Assembly (NCBI GenBank): GCA_019802505.1
Contig: JAFMOC010000011.1
Location: 2,003,501 to 2,067,500 of the forward strand
Length of the DNA: 64,000 nt
Direction: 5' to 3'
Source: Corydoras sp. C115
Lineage: Eukaryota; Chordata; Actinopteri; Siluriformes; Callichthyidae
Shown one piece after another: positions 1 to 12,694 of this stretch (the first letter of the stretch is position 1; every line of letters starts with the position of its first letter). Made by a program: the position numbers and the translations under genes. The notes below the pieces were generated by a model that saw only the letters and a program-made list of their open reading frames with translations, searched no databases and was not told where the DNA came from.

Positions 1-86
1 AATGACATCCGGGTGCTTTCTGACAAAAACAACAAAGCATGGGGCATCTTTGAATGTAGACAACCTTCAAGTCAAAGCAAACATAT

Positions 87-770
87 ATCCATTCATCCAT
101 TTATTATCTTCTACTTAATCCTCTACTAGGGTGGTGATGGGGTTCCCCATGCCCATCCAGAGGAGAATGTTTTGGGTGCTGGGCAGATATACCCAGGACA
201 GTGCGCCAATCCATCACTGGGCACACACTCACACACAGAGAGACACACAATATATAGGGTTCATTTATTCATTATCTCCCGCTTTATCCTCTATTAGGGT
301 CGCGGTGGGGTTCCCCATGCCCATCCAGGGGAAAACATCTCAGGCGCTGGGCAGATACACCCAGGACAGGGCGCCAATCCATCGCTGGGCACACACTCAC
401 TCACACAGATACACTCTATATGGGGCAATTTGGAGAATTCAATTGACTTGATCCATGTTTTTGGACTGTGGGAGGAAACCGGAGAACCCGGAGGAAACCC
501 ACGCAGACACGGGGAGAACATGGAAACTCCACCCAGATGAGGATTCGAACCGGGAATCCCTAGCGCTGAGAGGCGAACGTGCTAACCACTAAGCCACCGT
601 GCCGCCTAGGGTTCATTTAGAGAAGCCAATTTAGCTTAAATCCATGTTGTTTTTAGGACTGTGAAAGGAAACCCATGCGGACACGGTGAGAACATGGAAA
701 CTCCACCCAGATTGGGATTCGAACCAGCACTGAGATGTGAACATGCTAAACACTAAGCCACTGTGCTGCC
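87..770 (-). repeat. SINE-A, older copy split by a younger one
   Basis: Tail half at 87-267 and head half at 607-770, interrupted by the copy at 268-606. It is more diverged than the insert. Confidence 0.85.
268..606 (-). repeat. SINE-A, full length, nested in an older SINE-A
   Basis: Family A is a tRNA-derived SINE. Read 5' to 3' it has box A (TGGCTTAGTGG), box B (GGTTCGAATCC), a body containing TCCCACAGTCCAAAAACATG, and an (ATGA)n tail. This copy sits between exact 13-bp duplications TAGGGTTCATTTA (255-267 and 607-619), which are sequence of the older host copy. Confidence 0.9.
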
Positions 771-1662
771 CTCATCCACATGACTGTATTGCAAAAAAAG
801 TACATTGTTTGTTTCAACTGTGTGAAAGTAACATTTATATTTTAATTTGTGGTTATATAAAGGTAATAAATGACTCTAAAAATGACAAAACACACAAAAA
901 ACACAATTCCCACAATCTACTACTTACTTAAATCCTGGCCATATTTAGTTAGTAATTCTTCATAATCAACAAGGTGGTTTGCTACAATCTTATACTGTTT
1001 CAAAAATGTAATATCTGCCATCTAAATAGTGAATATTTACGTTGGAGTAACACTCCTGTGGCATGAGGGCACAATAGGCAGAACCTTTAAATGGGAAGCA
1101 GGCTTAGGATGCAGATCAGGTAAGCAGTGACACCTGCCTGTAATTAACACCCTGTAATTATCACTCCTCTGTGTGTAGTAAAGGAGGCGGAACAGGGTTG
1201 GAGAGGCGAGCCTGGTCGCATACATGATTATGGACCTGTGCTGTTGAGAAATTAACTAAAAACTGTAAAAAGCCCAGTATTATTGTCATTAGTGTTTTTG
1301 TATCAATACCCCCTTTTGTTGGTAAAATAAATACCACATACTCTTTTAGATGCATCTACCTCACCACTCCACACTGTAGGTGTAAAGTCAGAGACAGTGG
1401 TTCATTCAGTATCTGCAGTTTGTGTTGTTCATTCACTCATACTTTATAGTTTCTAAGAGAATGCTGCCCAAGGGATGCTGATGGTTGACCAGTGTAGATA
1501 GTGCATTATTCTTGGTCCAGTAATGTAACTGAGGGTTTACACTCCAGCTGTGTCTGTGCATGGTAGATCCTGATACTCTGACACCAGCTTGGGTTTACTC
1601 CTTGCAAAGCTCTACCAAATTCTTGAATCAAGTTTTCTTGGCAATCTTTTTAATGCTGTTGT

Positions 1663-1842
1663 AGTTCAAGTTCAAGTAGTTTATTCATATAGAGCTTTTT
1701 ACAACAGTACATTGTCACAAAGCAGCTTTACAGTGTTAAAAGCCTGAAACCCCCAAAGAGCAAGCCGAAGTCACAGTGGCAAGATAAAACTCCCTGTTAT
1801 GGGGAAGCCATCCTCCTTGAGTGGCCGGGCAGCAACCACGGT
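1663..1842 (-). repeat. LINE 3' end fragment
   Basis: Closely resembles 36867-37080, the 3' end of the LINE on the minus strand. Shared pieces include TTTTTACAACAGTACATTGT and AAGAGCAAGCCGAAG. Confidence 0.75.
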
Positions 1843-2301
1843 GTATCATTCCTTTTGCTCATGCACCTGTTACTGTCCTTTTACATTCCACTTTCCCCTA
1901 GATATTCCAGTGCTGACCTTGTGAACTACTGTCAATTTGGCAGTATTAGTTATGTGTACTGAAGAACATAACCAAGCTGGTTATGTAATCCACAAAGCAA
2001 CAATATGAACGACCACACACACCCCTCACACACATTTTACCCTCCTGCCATCTGGGAAAAGGTACCAGAACATCCAGGCCCTAACATCCAGACTGTGCAA
2101 AAGTTCCTTCCCCAAGTTATCAGAACAATCACAACCTGAACAATCACAATCAGGTATGAATAGGGTTGCACCTTACGAATAACTTTCTATCAATTAATCT
2201 AACGATTATTTTTTTCGATTAATCTAAAAACTATATCTCTAATGTAATTGTGTTTGGGATTGAAATAACTTCTCCAAAATAATGAAAAATGAAAACCTTT
2301 A

Positions 2302-2655
2302 TCCATTCATTTATTATCTTCTGCTTTGTCCTATATTAGGGTCGCGGGGGGTTCCCCATGCCCATCCAGGGGAGAACGTTTCGGGCGCTGGGCAGATACA
2401 CCCAGGACAGGGCGGCAATCCATCGCTGGGCACACATTCACACAGACACGCACACATACACACTCCATATAGGGCAATTTGGAGAACTCAATTGACTTGA
2501 TCCATGTTTTTGGACTGTGGGAGGAAACCGGAGAACCCGGAGGAAACCCACGCGGACACGGGGAGAACATGGAAACTCCACCCAGATGGGGATTCGAACC
2601 AGGAATCCTTAGCGCTGAGAGGCGAACGTGCTAACCACTAAGCCACCATGCCGCC
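2302..2655 (-). repeat. SINE-A, full length
   Basis: Flanked by exact 12-bp duplications TGAAAACCTTTA (2290-2301 and 2656-2667). Confidence 0.9.
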
Positions 2656-2758
2656 TGAAAACCTTTAATGTTAAACAATTTTCTTTAGTCAAACACAGTG
2701 CTCTTAAGGGCACTATTTAAATACAAAAATGCTTTAGCATTAACAGCTTTATCAAATA

Positions 2759-3130
2759 TTCATTCATTCATTCATTCATTCATTCATTCATTCATTATCT
2801 CCCGCTTTATCCTCTATTAGGGTCGCGGTGGGGTTCCCCATGCCCATCCAGGGGAGAACGTCTCGGGCGCTGGGCAGATAGACCCAGGACAGGGCGCCAA
2901 TCCATCGCTGGGCACACACTCACTCACACAAACACTCTATACATGGGGCAATTTGGAGAATTCAATTGACTTGATCCATGTTTTTTGGACTGTGGGAGGA
3001 AACCGGAGAACCCGGAGGAAACCCACGCAGACACGGGGAGAACATGGAAACTCCACCCAGATGGGGATTCGAACCGGGAATCCCTAGCGCTGAGAGGCGA
3101 ACGTGCTAACCACTAAGCCACCATGCCGCC
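2759..3130 (-). repeat. SINE-A with long (ATTC)n tail
   Basis: Flanked by exact 12-bp duplications CTTTATCAAATA (2747-2758 and 3131-3142). The tail is expanded to about nine ATTC repeats (about 2758-2795). Part of the head was copied in the duplication at 6349. Confidence 0.9.
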
Positions 3131-3940
3131 CTTTATCAAATAATTCAAGTATAATATAAAGCACATTATAATGATGGTGGAATATTTTAAAATGAGTCTT
3201 ACTATTACTGAAATGTCTTCTCAAAAATACTGGAAGCAAAAATGTATATTTTTTTTATCAAATAGTTTACTTTAAATTATTAAATTACCAGTTAACGAAT
3301 CGGTTCTTGGTGAAAAAAAACTTGTACTTTGAGGCACATATGACATGAGATTTTATGGACTATATATGTTGACTATATACAATATCCATCCATTATCTTC
3401 CACTTTATCCTCTACTAGGGTTGCGGGAGTTTCCATACACCCAGGATAGGGCGAAAAGTTATCGCTGGGTACACACTCACTCACACAGACTCTATATGGC
3501 TTAATTTGGAGAACTTGCTGAGCCATGTTTTTGGACTGTAGAAGGGTAAATGACCCACTTTGGTAACTTCAGTGAACCCGGGATTTGAACCCTCAACCTT
3601 CAGATTGATAGCCTAACACCCTAATCACTGAGCTACCACATCCCTACCACATCACATCTATACACGTCAGTGCATAACACTTCAGAGAAGACATATTAAA
3701 GGTTAAAAAAAGTTCTTACCTCTCTAAATGGATGTTGATCTGATCATTTTCTAAAATGTAACATATATCCTAAACGAGATCCTGATACATACCAATTTTG
3801 ACCATTAATTATAAACTCATGGACTGTTTAAAGTACTCTGTAACCTTTTTTTTACTTTATGCTCTGGGAGACATTTAAGAAAGTCTGCTGCTTTTTCACC
3901 AAAGTAAATGAATGTGACTGAACTAAAGGCTCATTGCTTT
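3085..3940. repeat. Local duplication, copy 1 (partner 6349-7204)
   Basis: 856 bp matches 6349-7204 nearly base for base. The offset is 3264 at both ends, so there is no net length change. A further matching piece, 4553-4617, pairs with 7358-7422 at offset 2805. It carries the head of the SINE at 2759-3130 plus single-copy sequence. Confidence 0.9.
3386..3640 (-). repeat. Chimeric SINE-A/SINE-B fragment
   Basis: The left part is a SINE-A tail and body. The right part (from about 3548) matches the SINE-B head, including a minus-strand GTAGCTCAGTGAT box A. The duplicate at 6650-6904 has the same structure. Confidence 0.65.
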
Positions 3941-4340
3941 TTCGTTAAAAGCATAGGAAATGGAGTTACATGTTAATTCAACTAACTCACAATATCTATA
4001 TAAATTTGCCATTTTCTGAGCAATTGGTTTATAAATCTATATATTTCACAGATACATTTCCTGATATTATAGTGTGTCTGTAGAAAAAAATGAGTTCTCA
4101 TTTTAGCAAAAGAGACAAAATGAATTTTTATTTCAGAGGTGAAGAGTGGTGGTGACTTGCATTCTTTACTATTATGCTTTTATTAATGGGGACTTTTAAT
4201 TCTGGATACGCTCCTTATTACTAGTAGTAGTACTTAGTACTTTATTCTTTATTCCTTCTCTTTAGATTATGACACTAGAAATGGGACACCTGTGATAACT
4301 GGTGTCAAGAACAAACTTTCCCCTTATGGTGCGGTTTTAT

Positions 4341-4527
4341 CCCATAGTCCAAAAACATGGATTCAAGGTGAACTGTGTGCTCTAAATTGCCCCATATTTT
4401 GTGTGTTTGTGTGTGTGTCTGTGTGAGTGAGTGTGCCCAGCACTCAAAATGTTCTTCCCTGGATGGACAATGGTGAACCCGTCCGCAACCCTAGTAGAGG
4501 ACTAAGTGGAAGATAATGAATGAATAA
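4341..4527 (+). repeat. SINE-A, 5'-truncated
   Basis: Starts in the CCCATAGTCCAAAAACATGG body and runs to the AGATAATGAATGAA tail. Confidence 0.8.
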
Positions 4528-4614
4528 AGAATTGAAATACATGACAATTCATGTTAAACTGTGTCCCTTAGCATATTTTTCTTTTTGGCATGACCCTCTA
4601 GAAAGAAAATAATT

Positions 4615-4672
4615 ACTATCAATAACGTAATAGGGATTAATAAAGTATTCTAATTCTGATTCTGACTAAAAA
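4615..4672 (+). repeat. LINE-tail-like fragment
   Basis: GGGATTAATAAAGTATTC followed by AATTCTGATTCTGA is typical of fish retroelement tails. The family is not determined. Confidence 0.4.
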
Positions 4673-5917
4673 TGCTACTTTTACAGTTCACATTGTTTCA
4701 ACTCCGATTTCTCCCAAATTCAGCAGCATGTCAAGAATGTGTTGTTTCCTCATGGAATATTCCATTTTTTTGTTTTAGAGGTCTTTAAATATCTCAATTA
4801 TTTACAGTTTGTTTTGTTTTCTTATTTTTGTAACCTTGACTAACAAAATGATCACATTATTAGGGCTTACATTGAAAGCTTGGCTGAATTATATGCGCAG
4901 TGCTGATCTGAGAACAGTTAGAGATTCGAGCTGACCAGAAAGAATCAACCTGACTTTAGACAAAAGAAAGAAAACACATAAAGTTGTAAAAGCTGTATGC
5001 TGGAAACTTCAGAATAGAGTAAGACAGATGCAACATTTAAACTGTCATACTGATGTGACTTCAATCCAGTTTTCTTCCTTAATGTGACTCAAATCTAATT
5101 TTTTAATGACTGTGTGGACAAGCCAAATCCAATCTTTTCTAATCAGATTTGAGTCACTTATGTGGCCTTATGTGGCCGTAAATCTGATATGTATCCGAAA
5201 TGGAATCCAAATTCTATCAAATGGGAATTCAAGTGACTTTTTGCCCATGTGTCTGCGCTTAGTGCTTTTTTTTTTTTTTTGAGACAGTACAGAATCATCA
5301 GCTCATACTCACAAATGTCTCTGTGTAACATAAGTTGTAGGCTGGCTTTTTTTCTCCTGATCATAGAACTGATCATGTTCAGCTGTCAAATTCATCCTTT
5401 TAATCATAATCCACTGCATACAGAGCTTGCATAATTTGGCTAAGTCTACCATGGTGTCACACCTACTCCACCACCTCAACTTCCACCTGCTCCCCTTTCA
5501 TCTCCTGCTTGCATGTTCTAATTCTCCTGAGTTCTAGCGCCTGGTCCTAGTTTGCATTCCTTTCTCCACTCCTATCCCTCTCTATTTATAGCACTTATTC
5601 TATTCCTTCTTGGTGTTGGAAGTTAGAAACATTCCAACAATTAAAATCTTCCAGTTTTTGTTTCTGCAGATATCCACAGATGAATTTAGTAGGTTTTTGT
5701 GACCCATATCTTTTTAGAATCCACAACAAATTTCCAGCAAGTTATAATTCAACACTTATCTTTACATTCACTGTTAGTATTTTATTAAAGAAACTTTACT
5801 TGAGTGAAGTATTTCATATATTTACATATATACTTTGCTTTAGATAAGACTGAACTGCAACTGGTAGAATTCTAAATATAGCACTATAGTTTCAATTTCC
5901 TTGTAAAGATAAATTGC

Positions 5918-6080
5918 CTAAATTGCCCCAAATAGTGTGTGTGTGTGTCTGTGTGAGTAAGTGTGCCATGTCCTGGGGTTATCTGCCCAATGCCCGAAAT
6001 GTTCTCCCTTGGATGGGCATAGGGACCCCCCGCACCCTAGTATAGGATTAAGCGGAAGATAATATATGAATAAATGAATG
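5918..6080 (+). repeat. SINE-A, 3' half
   Basis: Starts at AAATTGCCCCA and ends in the (ATGA)n tail. Confidence 0.75.
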
Positions 6081-6348
6081 TTAAATCACCATATTTCACC
6101 AGCTGGGGCCAGTGTAGTGCCCTGAAAAAAATCTCAGACACTCATTATTGGATGTTGATACTAGCTATTCGGAAGAATGTGACCCCCATTTCTACCTGTT
6201 GCTAATTTATAGACTTTTTTGACACATTTTGATCAACTGTGTATAAAATAATGTAATAATATGACAACTTTATTTACTTTTTTTGTCCTTCCCTGACATT
6301 ATATCCAATGGCAAATTCCATGACTTTTTTGTGCAACAAAGAGCAACT

Positions 6349-7204
6349 TAGCGCTGAGAGGCGAACGTGCTAACCACTAAGCCACCGTGCCGCCCTTTAT
6401 CAAATAATTCAAGTTTAATATAAAGCACATTATAATGATGGTGGAATATTTTAAAATGAGTCTTACTATTACTGAAATGTCTTCTCAAAAATACTGGAAG
6501 CAAAAGTTTATCTTTTTTTTATCAAATAGTTTACTTTAAATTATTAAATTACCAGTTAACGAATCGGTTCTTGGTGAAAAAAAACTTGTACTTTGAGGCA
6601 CATATGACATGAGATTTTATGGACTATATATGTTGACTATATACAATATCCATCCATTATCTTTCACTTTATCCTCTACTAGGGTTGCGGGAGTTTCCAT
6701 ACACCCAGGATAGGGCGAAAAGTTATCGCTGGGCACACACTCACTCACACAGACTCTATATGGCTTAATTTGGAGAACTTACTGAGCCATGTTTTTGGAC
6801 TGTAGAAGGGTAAATGACCCACTTTGGTAACTTCAGTGAACCCGGGATTTGAACCCTCAACCTTCAGATTGATAGCCTAACACCCTAATCACTGAGCTAC
6901 CACATCCCTACCACATCACATGTATACACGTCAGTGCCTAACACTTCAGAGAAGACATATTAAAGGTTAAAAAAAGTTCTTACCTCTCTAAATGGATGTT
7001 GATCTGATCATTTTCTAAAATGTAACATATATCCTAAACGAGATCCTGATACATACCAATTTTGACCATTAATTATAAACTCATGGACTGTTTAAAGTAC
7101 TCTGTAACCTTTTTTTTACTTTATGCTCTGGGAGACATTTAAGAAAGTCTGCTGCTTTTTCACCAAAGTAAATGAATGTGACTGAACTAAAGGCTCATTG
7201 CTTT
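6349..7204. repeat. Local duplication, copy 2 (partner 3085-3940)
   Basis: Begins abruptly inside a SINE-A head (TAGCGCTGAGAG) with no SINE body, so 6349 is a duplication breakpoint. The region 7205-7357 differs from copy 1 (3941-4552), and similarity resumes at 7358-7422. Confidence 0.9.
6650..6904 (-). repeat. Duplicate of the chimeric SINE-A/SINE-B fragment
   Basis: Carried in the second copy of the 856-bp duplication; nearly identical to 3386-3640. Confidence 0.65.
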
Positions 7205-7429
7205 AGCGATTGTCACTTCAGGTAACACAAACATAAGGCCATGCATGGGTGTAGCTAACATTTGTGACAAACTGGCTGAATTCCTTTTCACTGTCTCAAA
7301 TACAAAGTCTGCAAATACTTTGTATTGAATACTATAACATGATATCTATTTACGTAAGTCAAACTGTGTCCCTTAGCATGATTAATCAGTTGGCATAACC
7401 CTCTAGAAAGAAAATAATTACTCATATAT

Positions 7430-9619
7430 TGGAATGTCCATTTAAGCAGTAGTAGGGAACACATTTTTAAGTGCAGAGGATTGCTCATCCTTACATGACC
7501 AACAGAGCTGCTCCTTGAGAGTGTGTTTAGGAGTTTTTATGAGATTAGTCACACTAGCTTGCACCAGTCCCACCTAACAGACATGTGAGCAGGTCATAAA
7601 ACCTTAGTGGGATAACAAAAGCAAATTTCAGATCAATATCTTTCAATAGACATAACTTTCACTGTCTCTGTCTTACTTCTCCCCATCTGTTGCTGTATGC
7701 AGGCTTAATGAGTGCCACTCTACATGTATTTGCAGGTTCCCTTGGTAAGGTGTGGATGTCAGGCCAATGTACAGTTCAGTCATTATAAGTCTGTTCTGTT
7801 GCTTTTCTTTTATATATTATAGTTGTTATGCATAAAATCATAACAAAATATGTGTTGTCACTTCAAAGGCATTAAATGTTGCAAAATAAGACATTTTTCT
7901 TGTTTGAGCAAAAAAATAATTTAGATATGCAAATTGTGGCAAAGGTAGAAGGTGGAGCCTTCAGTAATGAATTTTGAATATGCTTTGACGTTTTAATTAA
8001 TGGACTTTCTTAATAAATGCACCTGACTCTGGCCTAAAGGACAATTTCTGCTCCCGATAATACTGGGACCATCAATGCCGCAAAAAGAGAGTTTAGCATC
8101 AAAACATGACAGGACTGGTTGGACATTGGACACCGCATGGTTATGGGTGCGGAAATGCTGTAAAGCCTGGTATTTCTTTGATGTGTCAGTGTACAGTGTT
8201 GGTAAAACCTATGCGGTTGTGTGAAATCCTATCTCCGTTCTCCATTCATTTTACCACCACTGCCACCCCCCCTACACAAATTCTTGCACTAAACACAACC
8301 AAATAAGACACATAAGTACTGCACTTCCTTGTAGTTCACAAGTCACTAGACATTACAACAGTTGGGTGTTATAAAAATCACTCTCAGCTACAGTATTGAT
8401 CCATTCAATACTAATCTAATAAAGCATGCCTCCAGTGACCAAAGGGCCAGAAAAATGAATTGAAATAATAATCAGGGCACTGTGCTAGAGAAAGTGTTTT
8501 TTCAGTCAATCCATCAAAAAGGCGAGACCATGAATGTTATAAAATACACTAAAATAACAGAGCTACCCTTTCCAATATTCTTGTGAAATGTGAATTATTA
8601 TTAGCAATGAAATCTTCGGACATCCTTCCTCCCATTCCATCCTGATGGAAAGCAGTAGCTGTCAGGGTGTTTTTTAGCACTCAGGCATTCTACTAAGCTA
8701 CTGAGGTCTAGTATCATAGCTCAGCTGATGAACTCAATTGAAACAAAACCCTGACAGGTCAGCTTTCCAGACATTGCCATGTCATGTAAGTTTAGCTTTA
8801 CCCCATGCTTCATTCTGAGGATATCACACGGAGTTGCCGTAGTCTTATGCACAACGCAGCCATCCGTACTGGAGGAGGACTTGTCAGATTTCATCATATA
8901 GTCAAGACAAATAATTGATGAGATTTCTTGCTGAGCAAGGAAAGACATAATACAGAAGGTCACAATAAATTCATATGCAGCCGCTCTGCAGACAGCTGAA
9001 GACACAAAGTTCAGTGGCGCCTTTCCGTTGCCACTTTTGTCAGTGCTGTGTAGCACGGTGACGATTCAATTTGCATTTCTATTACAAGTTGAATCATGCA
9101 GTGATGCTCCCTGCCGTGCTTATTTTGGACCTTTTCCTGAGCAGCTTCACAGTGCGCAGGTTTGGAAAGGGAGGTTTAAAGACAACGGCAAATGCAAAGA
9201 GGAATGCAACACACTTTTCGGGGTGAGTCGCATGCATCTTGTGCATGGCATATATGTAGAAGTGTGCCAGTACAGGTCCATACAGTATATTTGTTCACTC
9301 GTGATGGAGAAGGTGACACTTATTAAAAATGCCTGGCAAGCAGAAAGAAGCAACAAATATGTCTAAAACAAAACCTAATTGCCACTATTACTATAAGATT
9401 TATACTCAGCATTACTACTCACTGAACATCTAGATTTAGTCTTCTTCAGACAATGATGGAAAACAGCTGTTTATATTTACTGAACTACTGTACTGAAGTA
9501 AAATTTTGAGGTCCTTGTACTTTATTTGGCTGTCTATGCATCCAGTTTACTGCACTTAGAATTTTAAATTAAACTCGGGAATGATGAGGATGTATGCGAT
9601 TAATGACTACACTACTACA
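7430..9619. other. camta1: camta1 intron 1, no recognised feature
   Basis: About 2.2 kb without a recognised repeat or gene. It includes opposing frames of about 111 codons at 8721-9056 (minus) and 9028-9366 (plus). Neither shows a motif I recognise. Confidence 0.5.
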
Positions 9620-9972
9620 CACTGCAAAATATTAAATCTTAACAACTCAGAAAATCTTTAAAAAGTGTGACAAATCTTGTTTTCTAAGTAAGATAAATAA
9701 TCTAGTTTTTAGGGTTTTTTATTTTAAGAAATTTAACAAGATAATTTAACTCACTATATTGGCACTATATTAGTTTTTGACGTAGAATTTTTCAGTGCAC
9801 TTGTGGGATTTGTGCTTATGTTCTACAAAATGGAAAAAAATCAATTTTAAAAGGATAAATAAGCACAATTTTTTAAATAAGAAAAAGTTTTTTTTAACTA
9901 GTTTATTTATCTATTTAAGCAAAAAAAAAAAAACGATTGTTTTTGCCTTGTTAAGATTTAATTTTTGCAGTG
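9620..9972. repeat. MITE-like element with CACTGCAAAA inverted ends
   Basis: Starts CACTGCAAAATATTAAATC and ends GATTTAATTTTTGCAGTG, imperfect inverted ends of about 18 bp. The interior is AT-rich, with poly-A/T and ATCTAGTTTTTAG. Related interiors occur at 17361-17545 and 33199-33362. No clear target duplication was seen. Confidence 0.6.
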
Positions 9973-10187
9973 GTCCTGACCCATTTCATTCTACTTTCCT
10001 GTAAAGTTGAATGAAGTCGGTTATGTGTTCCTGAAGAAACTAAATAATTTACTGGCATTTAGGAGCCTTCAGCAGTTTTCTCAGACAGTCTTCTAGTGAA
10101 AGCCATTTCATTCTAATTACTCATAGTACATGGCTAGATTTTTTTGTCCACTGCAGTGATTAATTTTTAGTTAAAAAGATTCAAATG

Positions 10188-10353
10188 CAGTAGCTTAGTG
10201 GTTAGCACGTTCGCCTCATAGGTGTGAATCCCAATCTCCATTTCCATGTTCTCCCTGTGTCCGTTTAAGTTTCCTCTGTGTTCTCCAGTCTCCCACAGTC
10301 CAAAAACATGTATTCAGGATAAATTAAATGCTCTCAATAGCCCCATATAGTGC
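10188..10353 (+). repeat. SINE-A, 3'-truncated
   Basis: Contains box A (GTAGCTTAGTGGTTAG) and the body to CCCCATATAG; the tail is missing. Confidence 0.75.
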
Positions 10354-10356
10354 ACA

Positions 10357-11810
10357 GCAATATATTTTTGAATAACAATCAAAAATGTGTTTTAATGATG
10401 CAGGTGAGCACACTGAAAAATTCACAGGGTTTTCTAAAAATTGGCACCTTTAGACACAACACTGCACAAAAGAAAGTACAGATACATGTAGTGTGGTACA
10501 GCATTTTTATCTGTTTTTTACAAAGCCATGAGGATAGAAATCATGTGTCAAAAGGATTTTAATGCAAATACTGAACACTGTTTTCAAATCATTTGTTTGC
10601 TTTGTGAATGGGGCTAAAAATCGTGAAAATAAAAGGATTTTTGTACTGTATGTGTTGATACTAAGCAGATGTGTTTCTGAAATTTTATTTTACTTTCAGA
10701 TTCAGATTTAAATTTGTTTGTCATGTATAAATTTGTAGAAGACACAAATGTACAGTGAAACGCAGAGGTGACTACTCCATACACTGAGCATACCAACACC
10801 ACATTACTCTCCTGTCTTTAATAGATCTAGTTTGCTCTGTCCTGTACAGGCTTTTTAGAACTTTGTAAAACAACAATAAAATGAGACAGTTTCAAGCATT
10901 TAGAAATCAATGGAACTATGATGGCAGTGCTGTTTAAACATACATTTATGGATGACAGTTGGAGCAGAGACTTGTCTGTTTTCACTGTCTTTGTGTCTCT
11001 GCCGGGATGTAAGAAGGTTCAAAGTCAATGAAAGATTTGGCACACTGAACGGTTGTGGCTGGATGTCTCTGTGTGTTTCTACAGTTGTATGTGCTAGCCA
11101 TATGCTGGATGTCATTAATAGAACCAAGCTTTGGTTCTAGAAAAGCCTGTTTCCAATCCTCATTGTGTCTGGGCATGTTACACCATGCCAGTCTATTATT
11201 AGACGCTGTGCTGCAAGCCGCTACCGACTCCTAGGAGGATTTATAAAGCATCAGCCTTAACACTAAAAACATGTTTGAGGCAAGGACATGTCCGCTCATG
11301 GAGCAAATGAAACTGAGAGCCGATGCAACATCTGCCCAGCATTGACGCGAGGTTCGTATCAACAGACTCATTTTAATTTGCCACCGGAGAGAGGATTATC
11401 AGTGCTCCTGACTGTAATCTTTCTTAATTAGGCTGGCACCTTCCCACTGAAACTTCAACGTTTGCTACACACACCATGCAGCAAAGTGGGGAGGGGTGAG
11501 TGTAGGTTCGGAGTTTCCCATTTTATTTTTGGGCATCCACTGACCAGTAAGTGAGCTCAAAAATTGGGTTAGGCAATACAGCACGCTGGTGATGGTTTGT
11601 GAAACCAAAGCCTGCTGGCTGTGCTCACTCAAGAGAAAACATCAAAACCAGACCAGACAAATATGTGTTCACTGGATGTGTCTCTGTGTATGCTTGCTGA
11701 ATTTTAATGATAAAAATGTTATGTTACATTAAAATGTGCAAAACAATTAACTTTTATCTTACGTACATCAGAATTGAAATACCTACACATTACACCTACA
11801 GTGTACAGTC
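10357..11810. other. camta1: camta1 intron 1, mostly unique
   Basis: No repeat or exon recognised. 11300-11460 is more balanced in base composition, with ATTTTAATTTGCC and CTTAATTAG, and looks like candidate conserved non-coding sequence. Confidence 0.4.
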
Positions 11811-12391
11811 AGGTGACACGGTGGCTTTGTGATTAGCAAGTTTATATCTCAGCGCTTGGGATCCAGGTTCAAATCTCAGTCTGGGTGGAGTTTTCATGTT
11901 CTCCCCGTAGCCTCCTGTTTTCACCAAGTTCTTCGGTTTCCTTCCACAGTCTAAAAACTTGGATACAAGGTAATTTGACTGCCCTAATCTGCCCCTATAT
12001 AATCTGTATGTGTTTAAGTGAGGGTGTCCAGCAATAGATTGGTGTCCTGTCATGTGCGTGTCTGCCCAGTGCCCAAAACATTATGCCCTGTTTGGGATTC
12101 CAGGTTCGAATCTCAATCCACGTTTCCACGTTCTCTGTGTGGTGTCTGCGTGGGTGTCCTCCGGGTTCGCCAGTTACCGCCAACAGTCCAAAAACATGAA
12201 TTCAAGGTAAATTACAAGCTCTAAATTGCCCCATATTGTGTGTGTCTGTGTGAGTGAGTGAAGTTGCCGAGTAATAGATTGGTGCACTGTCCTGGGTGTA
12301 TCTGCCCAGCACCCAAAACATTGTCCACTGGATGGACATTGGAAACACCCCCCTCCCCCCACGACCCTAGTAGAGCATTGAGTGGAACATA
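11811..12391 (+). repeat. Two head-to-tail SINE-A copies
   Basis: Copy one, 11811-about 12085, has its box A degenerated to TGGCTTTGTGATTAG. Copy two, about 12093-12391, starts just before box B. Both are quite diverged. Confidence 0.75.
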
Positions 12392-12393
12392 AT

Positions 12394-12455
12394 TACATTT
12401 ACATTTTGTCATTTAGCAGACGCTTTTATCCAAAGCAACTTACAAATGAGAACAC
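12394..12455 (-). repeat. SINE-B / L2-type tail fragment
   Basis: Contains ATTTAGCAGACGCTTTTATCC and AAGCAACTTACAA, the shared tail of family B SINEs and L2-like LINEs. A poly-C run follows at 12530-12541. Confidence 0.7.
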
Positions 12456-12694
12456 CACAAGTCGGTAGTTATGAAGAAAACCAGCTACACTGAAGAATTA
12501 TCAAACCTGATCGTCATCTGATCCTGCACCCCCCCCCCCCCTTTATTCTTTCTTTTTATATTCAATCACTTTGCACTGCTCACATACACTGCCTAGGATG
12601 CCTGTAGAACCTCAACTGCTAGGATGCCCACAGTAGTAGTAAATTTGACATTAAATAGAAAAAGCAATGTACTAATTTTCACCTAGAGCTGGTC

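Noticed and set aside
131..451. Open frame of 106 codons
   Set aside because: Lies wholly in SINE-A sequence; the same peptide pattern (GFPMPIQ..., SPKTWIKSIEFSKLPHIE on the other strand) recurs at every SINE copy.
8721..9056. 111-codon minus-strand frame in camta1 intron 1
   Set aside because: No recognised motif, no matching splice context, and it does not resemble the CG-1 exons expected next in camta1.
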